DNA of 64,000 nucleotides from Ochrobactrum sp. CM-21-5 (lineage in GTDB: Bacteria > Pseudomonadota > Alphaproteobacteria > Rhizobiales > Rhizobiaceae): positions 496,001 to 560,000 of the forward strand of contig NZ_JACLZJ010000002.1 in assembly GCF_014253075.1 (NCBI RefSeq), given 5' to 3'. The notes beneath the pieces were generated by a model, which was not told the DNA's origin, made no database searches, and saw only the letters and a list, made by a program, of their open reading frames with translations. The position numbers were made by a program, and so were the translations under genes. Position 1 is the first letter of the stretch; every line of letters starts with the position of its first letter. Shown here piece after piece: positions 50,098-59,726 of this stretch.

Positions 50098-51203
50098 AGC
50101 ACGCCCCAGGCACGAAACCGCCCGCGACCGGTGATCTCGCGCAGATTAAGCTCTGCAATCAGCTTGAGCGCTCCCTGCTGCGTGACCTGCAATTCTTTCT
50201 CGACGATCTGGCTTGAAACCAGTGGACTGCGCAGGATCAGCTCCATTAATTGTGGCAGGCGTGAATTGGAGCGCCTGCCCTTCAGCTTGCGCTGCATCTG
50301 CTCACGCGCAAGCATCAGACGATCATGCTCTTTCATACTGACTTCCGCTGCCTCCTCAATGGCAGACAAGAAAGTCTTCAAACGGATCAACCGGTTGGGC
50401 GACCGTCGCTCATCGGGCCGCTTCGACCGCAGACCGAGGCTGATCGCCGGAAGGTGGTTTGCCGCAATACCCGACTGCCGCAGGAAAGCTGCGGTCAGAA
50501 GCCTGCCGATCCATGAGGAACGCTGCACCACCTCCAGTGAGAACCATGCATCGTGCATGATTGTCGCTCGCAAGAGCGGCGGCAGATGGGCGGTTGCCGC
50601 AAAACAATCCCGCCATTCCTGCAACCGTGCATCTTCGTCCCAGTCGTCATCATAAAGCAGCGCGTCGCGGTCAGCCGTATCCGGCTTGCGCGCTTCCGTG
50701 ACCACGCCTTCCAGAAGCGCGTCGGTGCGCGCCAGCAGTGCATCGATATCGTCGAGCAGCGGATCATCGCCATCGTCTTCAGAATCGGAGCGATCGATCT
50801 CCCTTGCAGGCGCTACATCCAGATTGCGTCCCAGCAACTGCTGCATGCCCGTTGGGCTCAACGCCCAACTGGCGGAGCGACCGCTGATCTGCCTGCGCAT
50901 GCGCAAAACTGCATGGGCAATGGTCAGCGCATGGCTCGGCATACGGCTGTCCATAAGTGCATCGTGCAGAACGAGATCTTCCATATGCACCAGTTCACCC
51001 TCGAGCCACATGGATGCGACAGCATCATGCATATGCATGCGCTGCAACATCCCGTCACGAATGGGAGAACGCGCCAGCCGCTCGTCGAGCCTCGCCAGCG
51101 CCGCTGTCGCGCTGCTCACAGGCATGAAAAGGTCTTGCAGCGGCAGATTGTCTAACTCATAGGCCATGTTCCGCATATCGCAGCCGATCGCGGCAAAAGG
51201 CAA
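50094..51203 (-). CDS. RHE_PE00001-family protein (DUF1612 + HTH)
   Basis: 369 aa. Recognised as the rhizobial family named after Rhizobium etli RHE_PE00001: an N-terminal region (HDAVASMWLEGELVHMEDL), an acidic linker (residues ~138-180), a middle helical domain with HLPPLLRATIMHDAWFSLE, and a C-terminal HTH (LVSSQIVEKELQVTQQGALK). Biochemical role unknown; a DNA-binding role is inference. The start is probably TTG 51203, since TAAGGAG, which includes the iolG stop, lies 10 bp upstream; ATG 51176 or 51167 are alternatives. Confidence 0.65.
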   Translation of the reverse strand: MPFAAIGCDMRNMAYELDNLPLQDLFMPVSSATAALARLDERLARSPIRDGMLQRMHMHDAVASMWLEGELVHMEDLVLHDALMDSRMPSHALTIAHAVLRMRRQISGRSASWALSPTGMQQLLGRNLDVAPAREIDRSDSEDDGDDPLLDDIDALLARTDALLEGVVTEARKPDTADRDALLYDDDWDEDARLQEWRDCFAATAHLPPLLRATIMHDAWFSLEVVQRSSWIGRLLTAAFLRQSGIAANHLPAISLGLRSKRPDERRSPNRLIRLKTFLSAIEEAAEVSMKEHDRLMLAREQMQRKLKGRRSNSRLPQLMELILRSPLVSSQIVEKELQVTQQGALKLIAELNLREITGRGRFRAWGVL

Positions 51204-51217
51204 ATGAAATTGGCTCC

Positions 51218-52222
51218 TTACGCAAGAACTTCCGCAACTTTAACGGTGCGGCCTTCCTTGACCGAGCGCAGAGCCGCTTCCGCGAGTGCAAGTGCCTGCA
51301 AGCCGTCTCGGGCAGAAGGCGATGGAGCCTTGCCGCCGTCGAGAGCATCTATGAACGAACCGATTTCAGCCGCATATGCCGCCGTATAGCGCGTCATGAA
51401 AAAATCATGCAATGGCGGACGGTTGTACCCATCTTTTGAAGCGACTTCGATGGAGACGGGCCGCTGGTTTTCGGCGGAAACCGCGCCCAGCGAACCATGC
51501 ACCTCTATGCGCTGATCGTAACCGTAGGATGCGCGGCGCGAATTGGAAATAACGCATTGGCGGCCTGACGGGGTCGTCAGGATGACGCTTGCGCTGTCAA
51601 AGTCGCCCAGCTCGCCGATTTTTGGATCGACCAGCACGGAGGCTGACGCCGAAACGCTTTCGATTTCCTCGCCCAGCAGGAACCGCGCCATGTCGAAATC
51701 ATGAATGGTCATGTCGCGGAAGATGCCGCCCGAAACCTTGATATAATCGGCAGGCGGCGCGCCGGGATCACGGCTGGTGATCGTGACCATTTCCACATTA
51801 CCGATGCGCCCGTCATCGATCGCCTTGCGCACGGCGGCAAAATGCGGATCGAAACGACGGTTGAAGCCAAGCATCACGCTGGCACCCGTATCCTCGATCA
51901 CCTTCAGGCAGACACGGACACGGGCAATATCGAGATCAATCGGCTTTTCGCAAAAAACCGCCTTGCCGGCGCGGGCAAAACGCTCGATAAGATCCGCATG
52001 GGTGTTGGTGGGTGTACAGATCAGCACCGCGTCCACATCATTGGCTTTTTCGATATCTTCAATCGCGCGCACTTCGGCGCCCGATGCATCGGCGATTGCC
52101 TTCGCCGCATCCTGATTGGCATCGGCGACCGCGACCAGTCTGGCACGGCGGTCGGATGCGATCGCGCCCGCATGAACCTTACCGATACGACCCGCACCGA
52201 GCAGCGCCAGACGTGTCACCAT
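51218..52222 (-). CDS. iolG: Inositol 2-dehydrogenase
   Basis: 334 aa from ATG 52222, which has GGGAGG at ideal spacing; the ATG nine bases earlier abuts that site. N-terminal Rossmann motif LALLGAGRIGKVHAGAI; catalytic EKPIDLD and the Gfo/Idh/MocA C-domain with RRFDPHFAAVRKAIDDG. It oxidises myo-inositol to 2-keto-myo-inositol with NAD+, step one of the pathway. It is divergent from the RpiR-type regulator. Confidence 0.9.
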   Translation of the reverse strand: MVTRLALLGAGRIGKVHAGAIASDRRARLVAVADANQDAAKAIADASGAEVRAIEDIEKANDVDAVLICTPTNTHADLIERFARAGKAVFCEKPIDLDIARVRVCLKVIEDTGASVMLGFNRRFDPHFAAVRKAIDDGRIGNVEMVTITSRDPGAPPADYIKVSGGIFRDMTIHDFDMARFLLGEEIESVSASASVLVDPKIGELGDFDSASVILTTPSGRQCVISNSRRASYGYDQRIEVHGSLGAVSAENQRPVSIEVASKDGYNRPPLHDFFMTRYTAAYAAEIGSFIDALDGGKAPSPSARDGLQALALAEAALRSVKEGRTVKVAEVLA

Positions 52223-52327
52223 TGCCTTCATCCTCCCAGAAAATGGCCCCTCGCAGTTGGCCAGCGAGACTGTCTTTGCTATTCCGCGCCATCCGTTCCC
52301 CACATATTTGGGAGAAATCTCGATGCG

Positions 52328-52349
52328 CTATGGAATATTTATTCTATTT
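52328..52349. promoter_or_regulatory. Candidate IolR operator between iolG and the regulator gene
   Basis: CTATGGAATA (52328-52337) lies next to TATTCTATTT (52340-52349), whose complement is AAATAGAATA. Related AAATRGAATA copies occur before iolC. The overall form also resembles GGAA-N6-TTC, the rhizobial IolR motif recalled from literature. Confidence 0.55.
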
Positions 52350-52400
52350 TGCTAGAATGTGACATAAAGATTGTCAAGAGACGGTTTTGAAAGGACAGCA

Positions 52401-53231
52401 ATGGATTCCGCCCCCGCACAATTCCCTACACCTTCCAGCATCAAGGAGTTCGAAGCAAGGCTGCTGGAAGTCTCTGACCGTCTGCCCAAGCGCCTGAAGC
52501 AATGTGCCGATTTCGTTGCCGCCAATCAGGATCGCATCGCCGTATCCACCGTGGCTGAAATGGCGGAAGGCGCGGGCGTTCAAAGCTCTGCCTTCATGCG
52601 TTTCTGCCAGATTCTCGGCTTTTCCGGCTTTTCGGAAATGCAGAAGCTTTTTCGTGAATCCTATGCAGGCGGCTGGCCGGATTATTCCACAAGGCTTGAG
52701 CATCTGCGCGAGACGGCGGCGGGCAGCGCGCCTGCCCTTCTGGCTGAATTTGCCGAAGCGGGCCGCACCTCGCTCGAAGGTCTGCTGAAGACCATTGAAC
52801 CGGAAGCACTGGAAAAGGCGGTCGAACTATTGGCTGGCGCCGAAACAATCCATATCGTTGGCATACGCCGCGCCTTTCCCGTCGCAAGCTATCTCGCCTA
52901 TGCACTGGAAAAAATGCAGGTCCCCGCCATGCTGCACAGTGCGGTCGGCAAACTCGAAAATCTGCATGCCTTACGCAAGGGCGACGTGCTGCTGGCAATC
53001 ACCTTTTCCCCCTATTCGTCCGAAACCGTCGCCATGACCGAAGCCGCCGCTGCGCGCGGAATCGATGTCGTGGGTATCACCGATACGATCGTCAGTCCGC
53101 TGAGCAAGCTCTCCCGCCAGACCCTGCTGGTCTCGGAAGTGGATTTCGGTGCCTTCCGTTCCCTGTCTGCAACGCTATGTCTCGCCATCACGCTTGCCGT
53201 CGCTGTCGGAACCGCGCGGCAATCCCGCTAG
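52401..53231 (+). CDS. iolR: MurR/RpiR-family regulator, probable IolR
   Basis: 276 aa from ATG 52401 (AAGGA upstream). N-terminal RpiR HTH (VAEMAEGAGVQSSAFMRFCQ, then ILGFSGFSEMQKLFRES) and C-terminal sugar-isomerase SIS domain (ETIHIVGIRRAFPVASYLA). It likely represses iol genes and responds to a phosphorylated intermediate such as 2-deoxy-5-keto-gluconate 6-phosphate. It lies between iolG (divergent) and iolC. Confidence 0.82.
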   Translation: MDSAPAQFPTPSSIKEFEARLLEVSDRLPKRLKQCADFVAANQDRIAVSTVAEMAEGAGVQSSAFMRFCQILGFSGFSEMQKLFRESYAGGWPDYSTRLEHLRETAAGSAPALLAEFAEAGRTSLEGLLKTIEPEALEKAVELLAGAETIHIVGIRRAFPVASYLAYALEKMQVPAMLHSAVGKLENLHALRKGDVLLAITFSPYSSETVAMTEAAAARGIDVVGITDTIVSPLSKLSRQTLLVSEVDFGAFRSLSATLCLAITLAVAVGTARQSR

Positions 53232-53242
53232 CTGGCAGCGGG

Positions 53243-53299
53243 TATTCCATTTTTCAGTTGAAATAGAATAATAAATCTATTTTAATCTCAAATGGAATA
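53243..53299. promoter_or_regulatory. Cluster of candidate IolR sites upstream of iolC
   Basis: TATTCCATTT (53243-53252) and AAATGGAATA (53290-53299) are exact inverted copies. Between them AAATAGAATA (53261-53270) is followed by CTATTT (53278-53283), forming an inner dyad. The spacing covers a likely promoter. The same decamer occurs in the iolG/iolR spacer. Confidence 0.55.
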
Positions 53300-53375
53300 A
53301 CTGCTATGCATGGAGAATCGCACGCATAGATACTGCGGCTATAACGAAAAGCGGAAACGCCGAGGGAGGATAAGA

Positions 53376-55277
53376 GTGAAGCGGCTGGACTTGATCACGA
53401 TTGGCCGGTCTTCGGTGGATCTCTACGGCGCGCAGATTGGCGGCCTTCTGGAAGACATGGCCTCCTTCAATAAATATGTCGGCGGTTCGCCCACCAATAT
53501 TGCCACGGGTACGGCACGACTCGGCCTCAAATCCGCACTCATTACCCGTGTCGGCGATGAGCATATGGGGCGTTTTCTGCTGCGTGAACTGGATCGGGAA
53601 GGCGTGGATACGCGCGGAATCGTAACCGACCCCGAAAGGCTGACAGCGCTCGTTATCCTGGGCATTCGCGATCAGGAACATTTTCCGCTGATCTTCTATC
53701 GCGAGAACTGCGCTGACATGGCGCTTTGCGAAGACGACATCGATCCTGCCTTCATCGCTGAAGCCGGCTGCGTCCTCGCCACCGGGACACATCTGTCGCA
53801 TCCACGTACGGAAGCCGCCGTCCTGAAAGCCTTGCGGCTCGCGCGAGAAAACGGAAGCCGCACCGCACTCGACATCGACTACCGGCCCAATCTATGGGGC
53901 CTGTCCGGCCATGGCGACGGGGAGAACCGCTTCATCGAATCCGCCGCCGTCACCGCCAAGCTGCAATCCACTCTGCATCTTTTCGATCTCATCGTCGGCA
54001 CGGAAGAAGAATTCCACATCGCGGGCGGCTCGACCGACACGCTGGAAGCGTTGAAAGCCGTGCGCAAAGTCTCGAAGGCGGCCCTCGTCTGCAAGCGCGG
54101 GCCGATGGGTGCCGTGGTTTTTGAAGGCGGTATTCCAGACAACCTCGACAAGGGACAAAGCGGACAGGGCTTTCCCATCGAGGTTTTCAATGTGCTTGGC
54201 GCGGGCGACGGCTTCATGTCCGGCCTGCTGCGCGGCTGGCTCAAAGGTGAAGACTGGCCGACCAGCCTGAAATTCGCCAATGCCTGCGGCGCATTCGCCG
54301 TTTCCCGCCATGGCTGTACGCCCGCCTATCCAAGCTGGGAAGAGCTGCAATATTTCTTCGAAACCGGCATTCGCAACAAGGCTTTGCGCAAGGATGCGGC
54401 ACTGGAACAGGTACACTGGTCCACCAACCGCAATGGCGACTGGCCGCATATGCGCGTATTCGCCTTCGACCATCGCATCCAGCTTGAGGAAATGGCGGCA
54501 GAGGCCGGCGCGAGTATCGAGAAGATAAGCGACTTCAAACAGTTGTGCCTGGATGCTGCCTTGAAGGTTGCGGACAGCCAAAGCGGGTATGGTATATTAT
54601 GCGACGGGCGGCTGGGACGCGATGCACTTTACAAAGCTGCGGGCAGCGGCTTGTGGATCGGACGCCCCACCGAATGGCCGGGCTCGCGCCCGCTGAAACT
54701 TGAACCGGAACTGGGCCCCGATTGCGGCTCGCTTGTCGAATGGCCGGTCGAGCATGTGGTAAAACTGCTCTGCTTCTATAATCCGCAAGATACGGACGAC
54801 ATGAAGCGCCAGCAGGAAGAAACCGTGGCACGGCTCTTCGCTGCTGCCCGCCGCAACCGGCTGGAGTTTCTTCTGGAAGTGATCCCTTCCAAGGCCGGAC
54901 CTGTCGATGACACGACCACGGCGAAAGTGATCGAGCGTTTCTACCAGATCGGCGTTTGTCCCGACTGGTGGAAACTGGAGCCCATGAAAACTAGGGCCGC
55001 CTGGGCCAATGCCTGCGAGGCCATCACCCGCAACGACCCGCATACGCGTGGTATAGTGGTTCTGGGTCTCGACGCGCCAGCGGAAGAGCTTGAACAAAGC
55101 CTCAAGGTTGCGGCAGGCTTTGATCTCGTGAAAGGTTTCGCAGTGGGGCGCACCATCTTCGGCGATGCCGCCCGCAAATGGCTGAGCGGCGCCATCAGCG
55201 ACGGGGATGCCGTAACGGACATGGCCGCTCGCTATCGCCGCCTGTGCGATGTCTGGGACAAAGTGCGCAGGCGCTGA
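53376..55277 (+). CDS. iolC: Fused 5-dehydro-2-deoxygluconokinase and DUF2090 aldolase
   Basis: 633 aa from GTG 53376 (GGGAGGA upstream). Residues ~1-325 are a PfkB kinase: LITIGRSSVDLYGAQIGG, FNKYVGGSPTNIATG and catalytic GAGDGF (275-280). Residues ~335-633 are a DUF2090 domain with MRVFAFDHRIQLEEM and a candidate Schiff-base Lys in DWWKLEPM. The fusion would phosphorylate 5-dehydro-2-deoxygluconate and cleave the product to malonate semialdehyde and dihydroxyacetone phosphate, standing in for IolJ. First gene of iolCDEB. Confidence 0.92.
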   Translation: MKRLDLITIGRSSVDLYGAQIGGLLEDMASFNKYVGGSPTNIATGTARLGLKSALITRVGDEHMGRFLLRELDREGVDTRGIVTDPERLTALVILGIRDQEHFPLIFYRENCADMALCEDDIDPAFIAEAGCVLATGTHLSHPRTEAAVLKALRLARENGSRTALDIDYRPNLWGLSGHGDGENRFIESAAVTAKLQSTLHLFDLIVGTEEEFHIAGGSTDTLEALKAVRKVSKAALVCKRGPMGAVVFEGGIPDNLDKGQSGQGFPIEVFNVLGAGDGFMSGLLRGWLKGEDWPTSLKFANACGAFAVSRHGCTPAYPSWEELQYFFETGIRNKALRKDAALEQVHWSTNRNGDWPHMRVFAFDHRIQLEEMAAEAGASIEKISDFKQLCLDAALKVADSQSGYGILCDGRLGRDALYKAAGSGLWIGRPTEWPGSRPLKLEPELGPDCGSLVEWPVEHVVKLLCFYNPQDTDDMKRQQEETVARLFAAARRNRLEFLLEVIPSKAGPVDDTTTAKVIERFYQIGVCPDWWKLEPMKTRAAWANACEAITRNDPHTRGIVVLGLDAPAEELEQSLKVAAGFDLVKGFAVGRTIFGDAARKWLSGAISDGDAVTDMAARYRRLCDVWDKVRRR

Positions 55278-55299
55278 ATAAAATGCTCTGGGAGGAGAC

Positions 55300-57123
55300 A
55301 TGAAAACCATACGACTGACCGCCGCGCAGGCGCTGGTGCGCTATCTGGCAAACCAGATGACGCCGGATGGGGAAACCTTCCTCGCCGGTGTCTGGGCCAT
55401 TTTCGGTCATGGCAATGTGGCGGGCATTGGTGAAGCGCTCTATGGCGTCCGCGATCAATTGCCGACATGGCGTGGCCAGAATGAGCAGACCATGGCACAT
55501 GCGGCCATAGCCTATACCAAGCAGCTTGGCCGCAGGCGCGCCTGCGCCGTCACATCGTCCATTGGTCCTGGCGCAACGAATATGGTGACTGCGGCGGCCC
55601 TCGCCCATGTCAACCGGTTGCCAGTGCTTCTCATCCCCGGCGATGTCTTCGCCAATCGCGGCCCCGACCCGGTTCTCCAGCAGATCGAGGATTTCAACGA
55701 CGGCACCATGACCGTCAATGATTGCTTCCGCCCCGTGAGCCGCTATTTCGACCGCATCACCCGACCCGAACAGCTTCTGACAGCCCTGCCTCGCGCCTTT
55801 CGCACCATGACTGACCCCGCCGATTGCGGCCCGGTCACACTGTCATTCTGCCAGGATGTGCAGGCACAGGCCCATGACTGGCCGGAAGAGTTTTTTGTGC
55901 CGAAAGTCTGGCATTGGCGGCGTCCGCCACCCGATGCCCACGAACTAGCCGATGCCATTGCCGCGGTTCAGGCTGCGCAAAGACCTGTGATCGTCGCAGG
56001 CGGCGGCGTGCACTATTCCGGTGCGCATGCGGCCCTTCAAAGCTTCGCCGAGAAACATGGCGTACCCGTCATCGAAACACAGGCGGGCAAATCCGCCTTG
56101 CCGTGGGATCATCCACTGAATTTCGGCCCTGTCGGCGTGACGGGCGCGGATTGTGCGAATGCCATCGCGGCGGAAGCCGATCTGGTAATCGGCGTCGGCA
56201 CGCGATTTCAGGATTTTACGACCGGTTCATGGGCGCTGTTCAAGCATCCTGAACGCAAGCTGATGTCGCTCAATGTCCAACCTTATGACAGTCACAAACA
56301 TGGCTCGCTGTCGCTTGTGGCCGATGCAAGAAACGGTCTTGAAGCCCTGTCCCATGGCTTGCGGGCCTATAAGCGGCAAGCTGTCGACACCGCGCTGAAA
56401 ACCAGATGGTTTGCCGATGCAGACCGTTTTACCGCCGCCCCTTCCGACAGCAACGCGCTTGCCACCGACATGCAGGTCATTGGCGCGGTGCAGCGTCAGG
56501 CGCATGAAAATACCGTCGTCATGTGTGCCGCAGGCACTATGCCGGGCGAACTGCACCAGCTCTGGAAGGCCGGTCGCCCGATGTCCTATCACATGGAATA
56601 CGGCTTCTCCTGCATGGGATACGAGATCGCCGGCGGTCTGGGTATCAAGATGGCTGAACCTGATCGCGACGTGATCGTGATGGTCGGCGACGGCTCCTAT
56701 ATGATGGCCAATTCCGAGCTTGCGACTGCGGTCATGATGGGTATCAAGATCACGGTTATCCTCACAGACAATCGCGGTTTCGGCTGCATCAACCGCCTGC
56801 AAATGGCGACCGGCGGCGCCGAGTTCAACAATCTGCTGGACCATGCCGCCCATGTGAATCCCGCGCATATCGACTTCGCCGCCCATGCTGCCGCAATGGG
56901 TGCGGACACCCGAAAGACCGGCTCCATCCGGGAACTTGAAGAAGCGTTGGCCGAAGCGCGCACTTCGCCGCGCACGACCGTTATCGTTATAGACACCGAC
57001 CCTTATCCGACACCGGAAACGGGCGGCTGGTGGTGGGATGTCGCCGTGCCGGAAGTTTCGGAACGTGAGGAAGTGCGTGCAGCGCGCAAGAATTATGAAG
57101 CCCAGATCAGAGAAAGAAACTGA
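55300..57123 (+). CDS. iolD: 3D-(3,5/4)-trihydroxycyclohexane-1,2-dione hydrolase
   Basis: 607-aa thiamine-diphosphate enzyme. N-terminal FLAGVWAIFGHGNVAGIGEA with the catalytic Glu in VSSIGPGATNM-proximal region; the ThDP/Mg site is VGDGSYMMANSELATA, followed by LTDNRGFGCINRLQ. It opens the diketone ring to 5-deoxy-glucuronate. Starts 22 bp after iolC with GGGAGGAG upstream. Confidence 0.94.
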   Translation: MKTIRLTAAQALVRYLANQMTPDGETFLAGVWAIFGHGNVAGIGEALYGVRDQLPTWRGQNEQTMAHAAIAYTKQLGRRRACAVTSSIGPGATNMVTAAALAHVNRLPVLLIPGDVFANRGPDPVLQQIEDFNDGTMTVNDCFRPVSRYFDRITRPEQLLTALPRAFRTMTDPADCGPVTLSFCQDVQAQAHDWPEEFFVPKVWHWRRPPPDAHELADAIAAVQAAQRPVIVAGGGVHYSGAHAALQSFAEKHGVPVIETQAGKSALPWDHPLNFGPVGVTGADCANAIAAEADLVIGVGTRFQDFTTGSWALFKHPERKLMSLNVQPYDSHKHGSLSLVADARNGLEALSHGLRAYKRQAVDTALKTRWFADADRFTAAPSDSNALATDMQVIGAVQRQAHENTVVMCAAGTMPGELHQLWKAGRPMSYHMEYGFSCMGYEIAGGLGIKMAEPDRDVIVMVGDGSYMMANSELATAVMMGIKITVILTDNRGFGCINRLQMATGGAEFNNLLDHAAHVNPAHIDFAAHAAAMGADTRKTGSIRELEEALAEARTSPRTTVIVIDTDPYPTPETGGWWWDVAVPEVSEREEVRAARKNYEAQIRERN

Positions 57124-57126
57124 CCG

Positions 57127-58029
57127 ATGATCCTCTACGGCACCAATCCAATTGCCTGGTCGAATGATGATGACCGCAATCTGGGCGCGCATATCACACT
57201 GGATCAATGCCTCGACGAAACAGCGAAAATCGGCTTTGACGGAATCGAAAAAGGCCATAAATTTCCGCAAGTTGCAGAGGAACTTAAAGCAGTACTCGAA
57301 CCGCATCATCTGCGTTATGTTTCAGGCTGGCATTCACTCAATCTATTGACCAATTCGGTCGAGGTCGAAAAGGCCGCGATGCAGCCCGCGCTTGATCTAC
57401 TGAAGGCGATGGGGTCGAAAGTCATCATCGTTTGCGAGACATCCAACGCCATTCATGGCGACAACGACAAGCCACTTTCGGAACGGCCTGTTCTGGAAGA
57501 GGCCCGCTGGGAAACCTTTGGCGGTGGCGTGGAAGCGCTGGCAGAACATGCCGACGCGCAAGGCATTACGCTTGTCTATCACCACCACATGGGCACGGTT
57601 GTGCAGAGTGAAGACGAGATCGACCTTCTGATGGAACACACCGGCCCTCATACGAGACTTCTGCTCGATACCGGCCATTGCCTGTTCGGCGGCGGCAATC
57701 CTGAGCGGGTGGCGGAGAAGCATATGGCCCGCGTCGGGCATATCCATGCCAAGAATGTGCGCCCTGCAATCGCGACCGACGTGCGCGACCATGATCTTTC
57801 CTTCCTCGAAGGCGTACGTCGCGGTGTGTTCACGGTTCCCGGCGACCATGAAGGCGATGTGGATTTCGTATCCGTGCTGAAAATTGCAGCGAAAAACGGC
57901 TATCAGGGCTGGCTCGTCATAGAAGCAGAACAGGACCCGGACGTACGCAATCCTTTTGAATATCAGTCCCTTGGACTGAAATCACTGAAGGCGTTCGCGC
58001 GCGAAGCCGGACTGGATAAAGGAAACTGA
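57127..58029 (+). CDS. iolE: myo-inosose-2 dehydratase
   Basis: 300-aa TIM-barrel (xylose isomerase-like AP endonuclease family). [20 protein letters not shown] is the family start; metal-binding residues sit in [30 protein letters not shown] and VIEAEQDP. It dehydrates 2-keto-myo-inositol to the diketone used by IolD. Starts 3 bp after iolD stops. Confidence 0.94.
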   Translation: MILYGTNPIAWSNDDDRNLGAHITLDQCLDETAKIGFDGIEKGHKFPQVAEELKAVLEPHHLRYVSGWHSLNLLTNSVEVEKAAMQPALDLLKAMGSKVIIVCETSNAIHGDNDKPLSERPVLEEARWETFGGGVEALAEHADAQGITLVYHHHMGTVVQSEDEIDLLMEHTGPHTRLLLDTGHCLFGGGNPERVAEKHMARVGHIHAKNVRPAIATDVRDHDLSFLEGVRRGVFTVPGDHEGDVDFVSVLKIAAKNGYQGWLVIEAEQDPDVRNPFEYQSLGLKSLKAFAREAGLDKGN

Positions 58030-58032
58030 ACC

Positions 58033-58848
58033 ATGGCTAATCTTTTACGCAAGCCGACCGGCACACATGGCAAGGTGCATGACATCACACCTGAAAGCGC
58101 CAACTGGGGTTATGTCGGCTTTGGTCTTTATCGGCTCAAACCGGGTGAGAGCACCGCAGAGAAAACCGGCTCAACAGAAGTCATCCTCGTGCTTGTCGAA
58201 GGCATGGCAAAGATCACGGCGTCCGGTGAAGAGTTTGGTGAAATGGGCGAGCGTATGAGCGTATTCGAGAAACTGCCCCCCCATTGCCTCTATGTGCCAG
58301 CAGAGAGTGACTGGAGCGCTACTGCCACAACCGATTGTGTGCTTGCAGTATGCACAGCGCCTGGAAAGCCGGGGCGCAAAGCGCAAAAACTTGGACCCGA
58401 AGGGCTGACGTTCGATCAGCGCGGCAAGGGTGCGAATACCCGCTTCATCCATAACATTGCCATGGAAGGCCGAGACGTCGCCGACAGTCTTCTGGTGACG
58501 GAGGTTTTCACACCGCAGGGCAACTGGTCATCCTATCCGCCGCACCGGCATGACGAAGACAATTTCCCGGACATGACCTATCTGGAGGAAACCTATTATC
58601 ATCGTCTGAACCCATCGCAGGGCTACGGCATCCAGCGGGTTTTCACCGAGGATGGCAGCCTTGATGAAACCATGGCCGTTGCCGATGGCGATGTCGTATT
58701 GGTGCCGAAAGGCCATCATCCGTGCGGCGCACCCTATGGCTATGAGATGTATTATCTCAATGTCATGGCCGGACCGATCCGCAAATGGCGGTTCAAGAAC
58801 CATCCCGACCATGACTGGATTTATCAGCGCGATAATCCAAGCTCTTAA
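58033..58848 (+). CDS. iolB: 5-deoxy-glucuronate isomerase
   Basis: 271-aa bicupin. The second cupin carries SSYPPHRHDEDNFPDMTYLE and HHPCGAPYGYEMYYLNVMAG, with the metal ligands (two His, Glu, His). It converts 5-deoxy-glucuronate to 5-dehydro-2-deoxygluconate, the IolC substrate. Starts 3 bp after iolE. Last gene of the operon; its stop TAA abuts a shared terminator. Confidence 0.94.
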   Translation: MANLLRKPTGTHGKVHDITPESANWGYVGFGLYRLKPGESTAEKTGSTEVILVLVEGMAKITASGEEFGEMGERMSVFEKLPPHCLYVPAESDWSATATTDCVLAVCTAPGKPGRKAQKLGPEGLTFDQRGKGANTRFIHNIAMEGRDVADSLLVTEVFTPQGNWSSYPPHRHDEDNFPDMTYLEETYYHRLNPSQGYGIQRVFTEDGSLDETMAVADGDVVLVPKGHHPCGAPYGYEMYYLNVMAGPIRKWRFKNHPDHDWIYQRDNPSS

Positions 58849-58880
58849 AAATAAAGCCCCGGAAATCCGGAGCTTTATTT
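58849..58880. terminator. Shared bidirectional terminator of iolCDEB and the phosphatase-transporter operon
   Basis: AAATAAAGC pairs with GCTTTATTT, extended by CCGG/CCGG inside around loop AAAT. It begins directly after the iolB TAA and its last base is part of the opposite-strand stop codon. Confidence 0.88.
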
Positions 58881-59680
58881 TAGACTCTTGCCACCTTCTT
58901 CAGGTCTTCCACCGCTCCCGGCGCGGCAACAAACACCTTGTTTCCCTTGGTCAAATTTTCGCCGTCAGTTGGGAACGGATGCACGTAGCCACCAGCCTCT
59001 TTCACAAGGCAGAAGCCAGCCATGCAATCCCATGCATGCATGTAAGGCTCATAATAGCCCACCAGCCTGCCAGCCGCCACATAAGCGATCATCAGCGCGC
59101 CCGAACCGTTGCGGATAAATGTGCCACCCGCTTCCAGCAGATCTTCCACGAGCCTGGCGACAACCTGCGGCGTCACATAATTGTTCGCCCCGATGCCCGT
59201 CACCGCGTTACGGATGGTTTGTGTATTGTCGAGCTCAAGCTTTTTGCCGTTAAGCGTCGCACCCAGGCCTCTGGCCGATGCATAAAGCTCGTCGAAACAA
59301 GGCGCCTGAATGACGCCGATCACCGGTTCACCATCCTTCAAAACAGCGATGGAAACGCACCAGTTCGGCATGCCGTTGACGAAAGGGCTGGTGCCGTCAA
59401 TCGGGTCCACCACCCAAGTATAGCCGGAGCTTCCCTGATTTAGCCCGTATTCTTCACCCAGAAATCCGTCATCAGGAAATGCGTCGGCCACTAGATCCCG
59501 AATAAGCTGCTCGACTTCCCGGTCGGCAATCGAAACCACATCCTGCGGGTCACGCTTGGTTTCAATCACCAGTGTCTCGCGGCGATTGAAGTAATCGAGC
59601 GCTTTGGCACCCGCCTCGCGCGCCATTTTTCCGGCAAGAGCCAGCCGTGTTTCCAGTTCCTGCCGGACATGCGATGTCAT
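58880..59680 (-). CDS. Inositol monophosphatase family protein
   Basis: 266 aa. Metal and catalytic motifs intact: FLGEEYG, WVVDPIDGTSPFVNG and HAWDCMAGFCLVKEAGG. The family removes phosphate from inositol 1-phosphate, histidinol phosphate, fructose 1,6-bisphosphate or PAP. Here it is the fourth gene of an operon with an ABC importer and faces iolCDEB, which favours a phosphorylated polyol or sugar. AGGGAAA precedes the ATG. Confidence 0.85.
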   Translation of the reverse strand: MTSHVRQELETRLALAGKMAREAGAKALDYFNRRETLVIETKRDPQDVVSIADREVEQLIRDLVADAFPDDGFLGEEYGLNQGSSGYTWVVDPIDGTSPFVNGMPNWCVSIAVLKDGEPVIGVIQAPCFDELYASARGLGATLNGKKLELDNTQTIRNAVTGIGANNYVTPQVVARLVEDLLEAGGTFIRNGSGALMIAYVAAGRLVGYYEPYMHAWDCMAGFCLVKEAGGYVHPFPTDGENLTKGNKVFVAAPGAVEDLKKVARV

Positions 59681-59726
59681 GATTCATTTCCCTGAAAAGC
59701 GTGTTGCAGCCGCGCCGTTCATGCGC

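Noticed and set aside
56227..57309. Minus-strand frame opposite iolD and the start of iolE
   Set aside because: Spans two well-supported genes and lacks any motif or ribosome-binding site.
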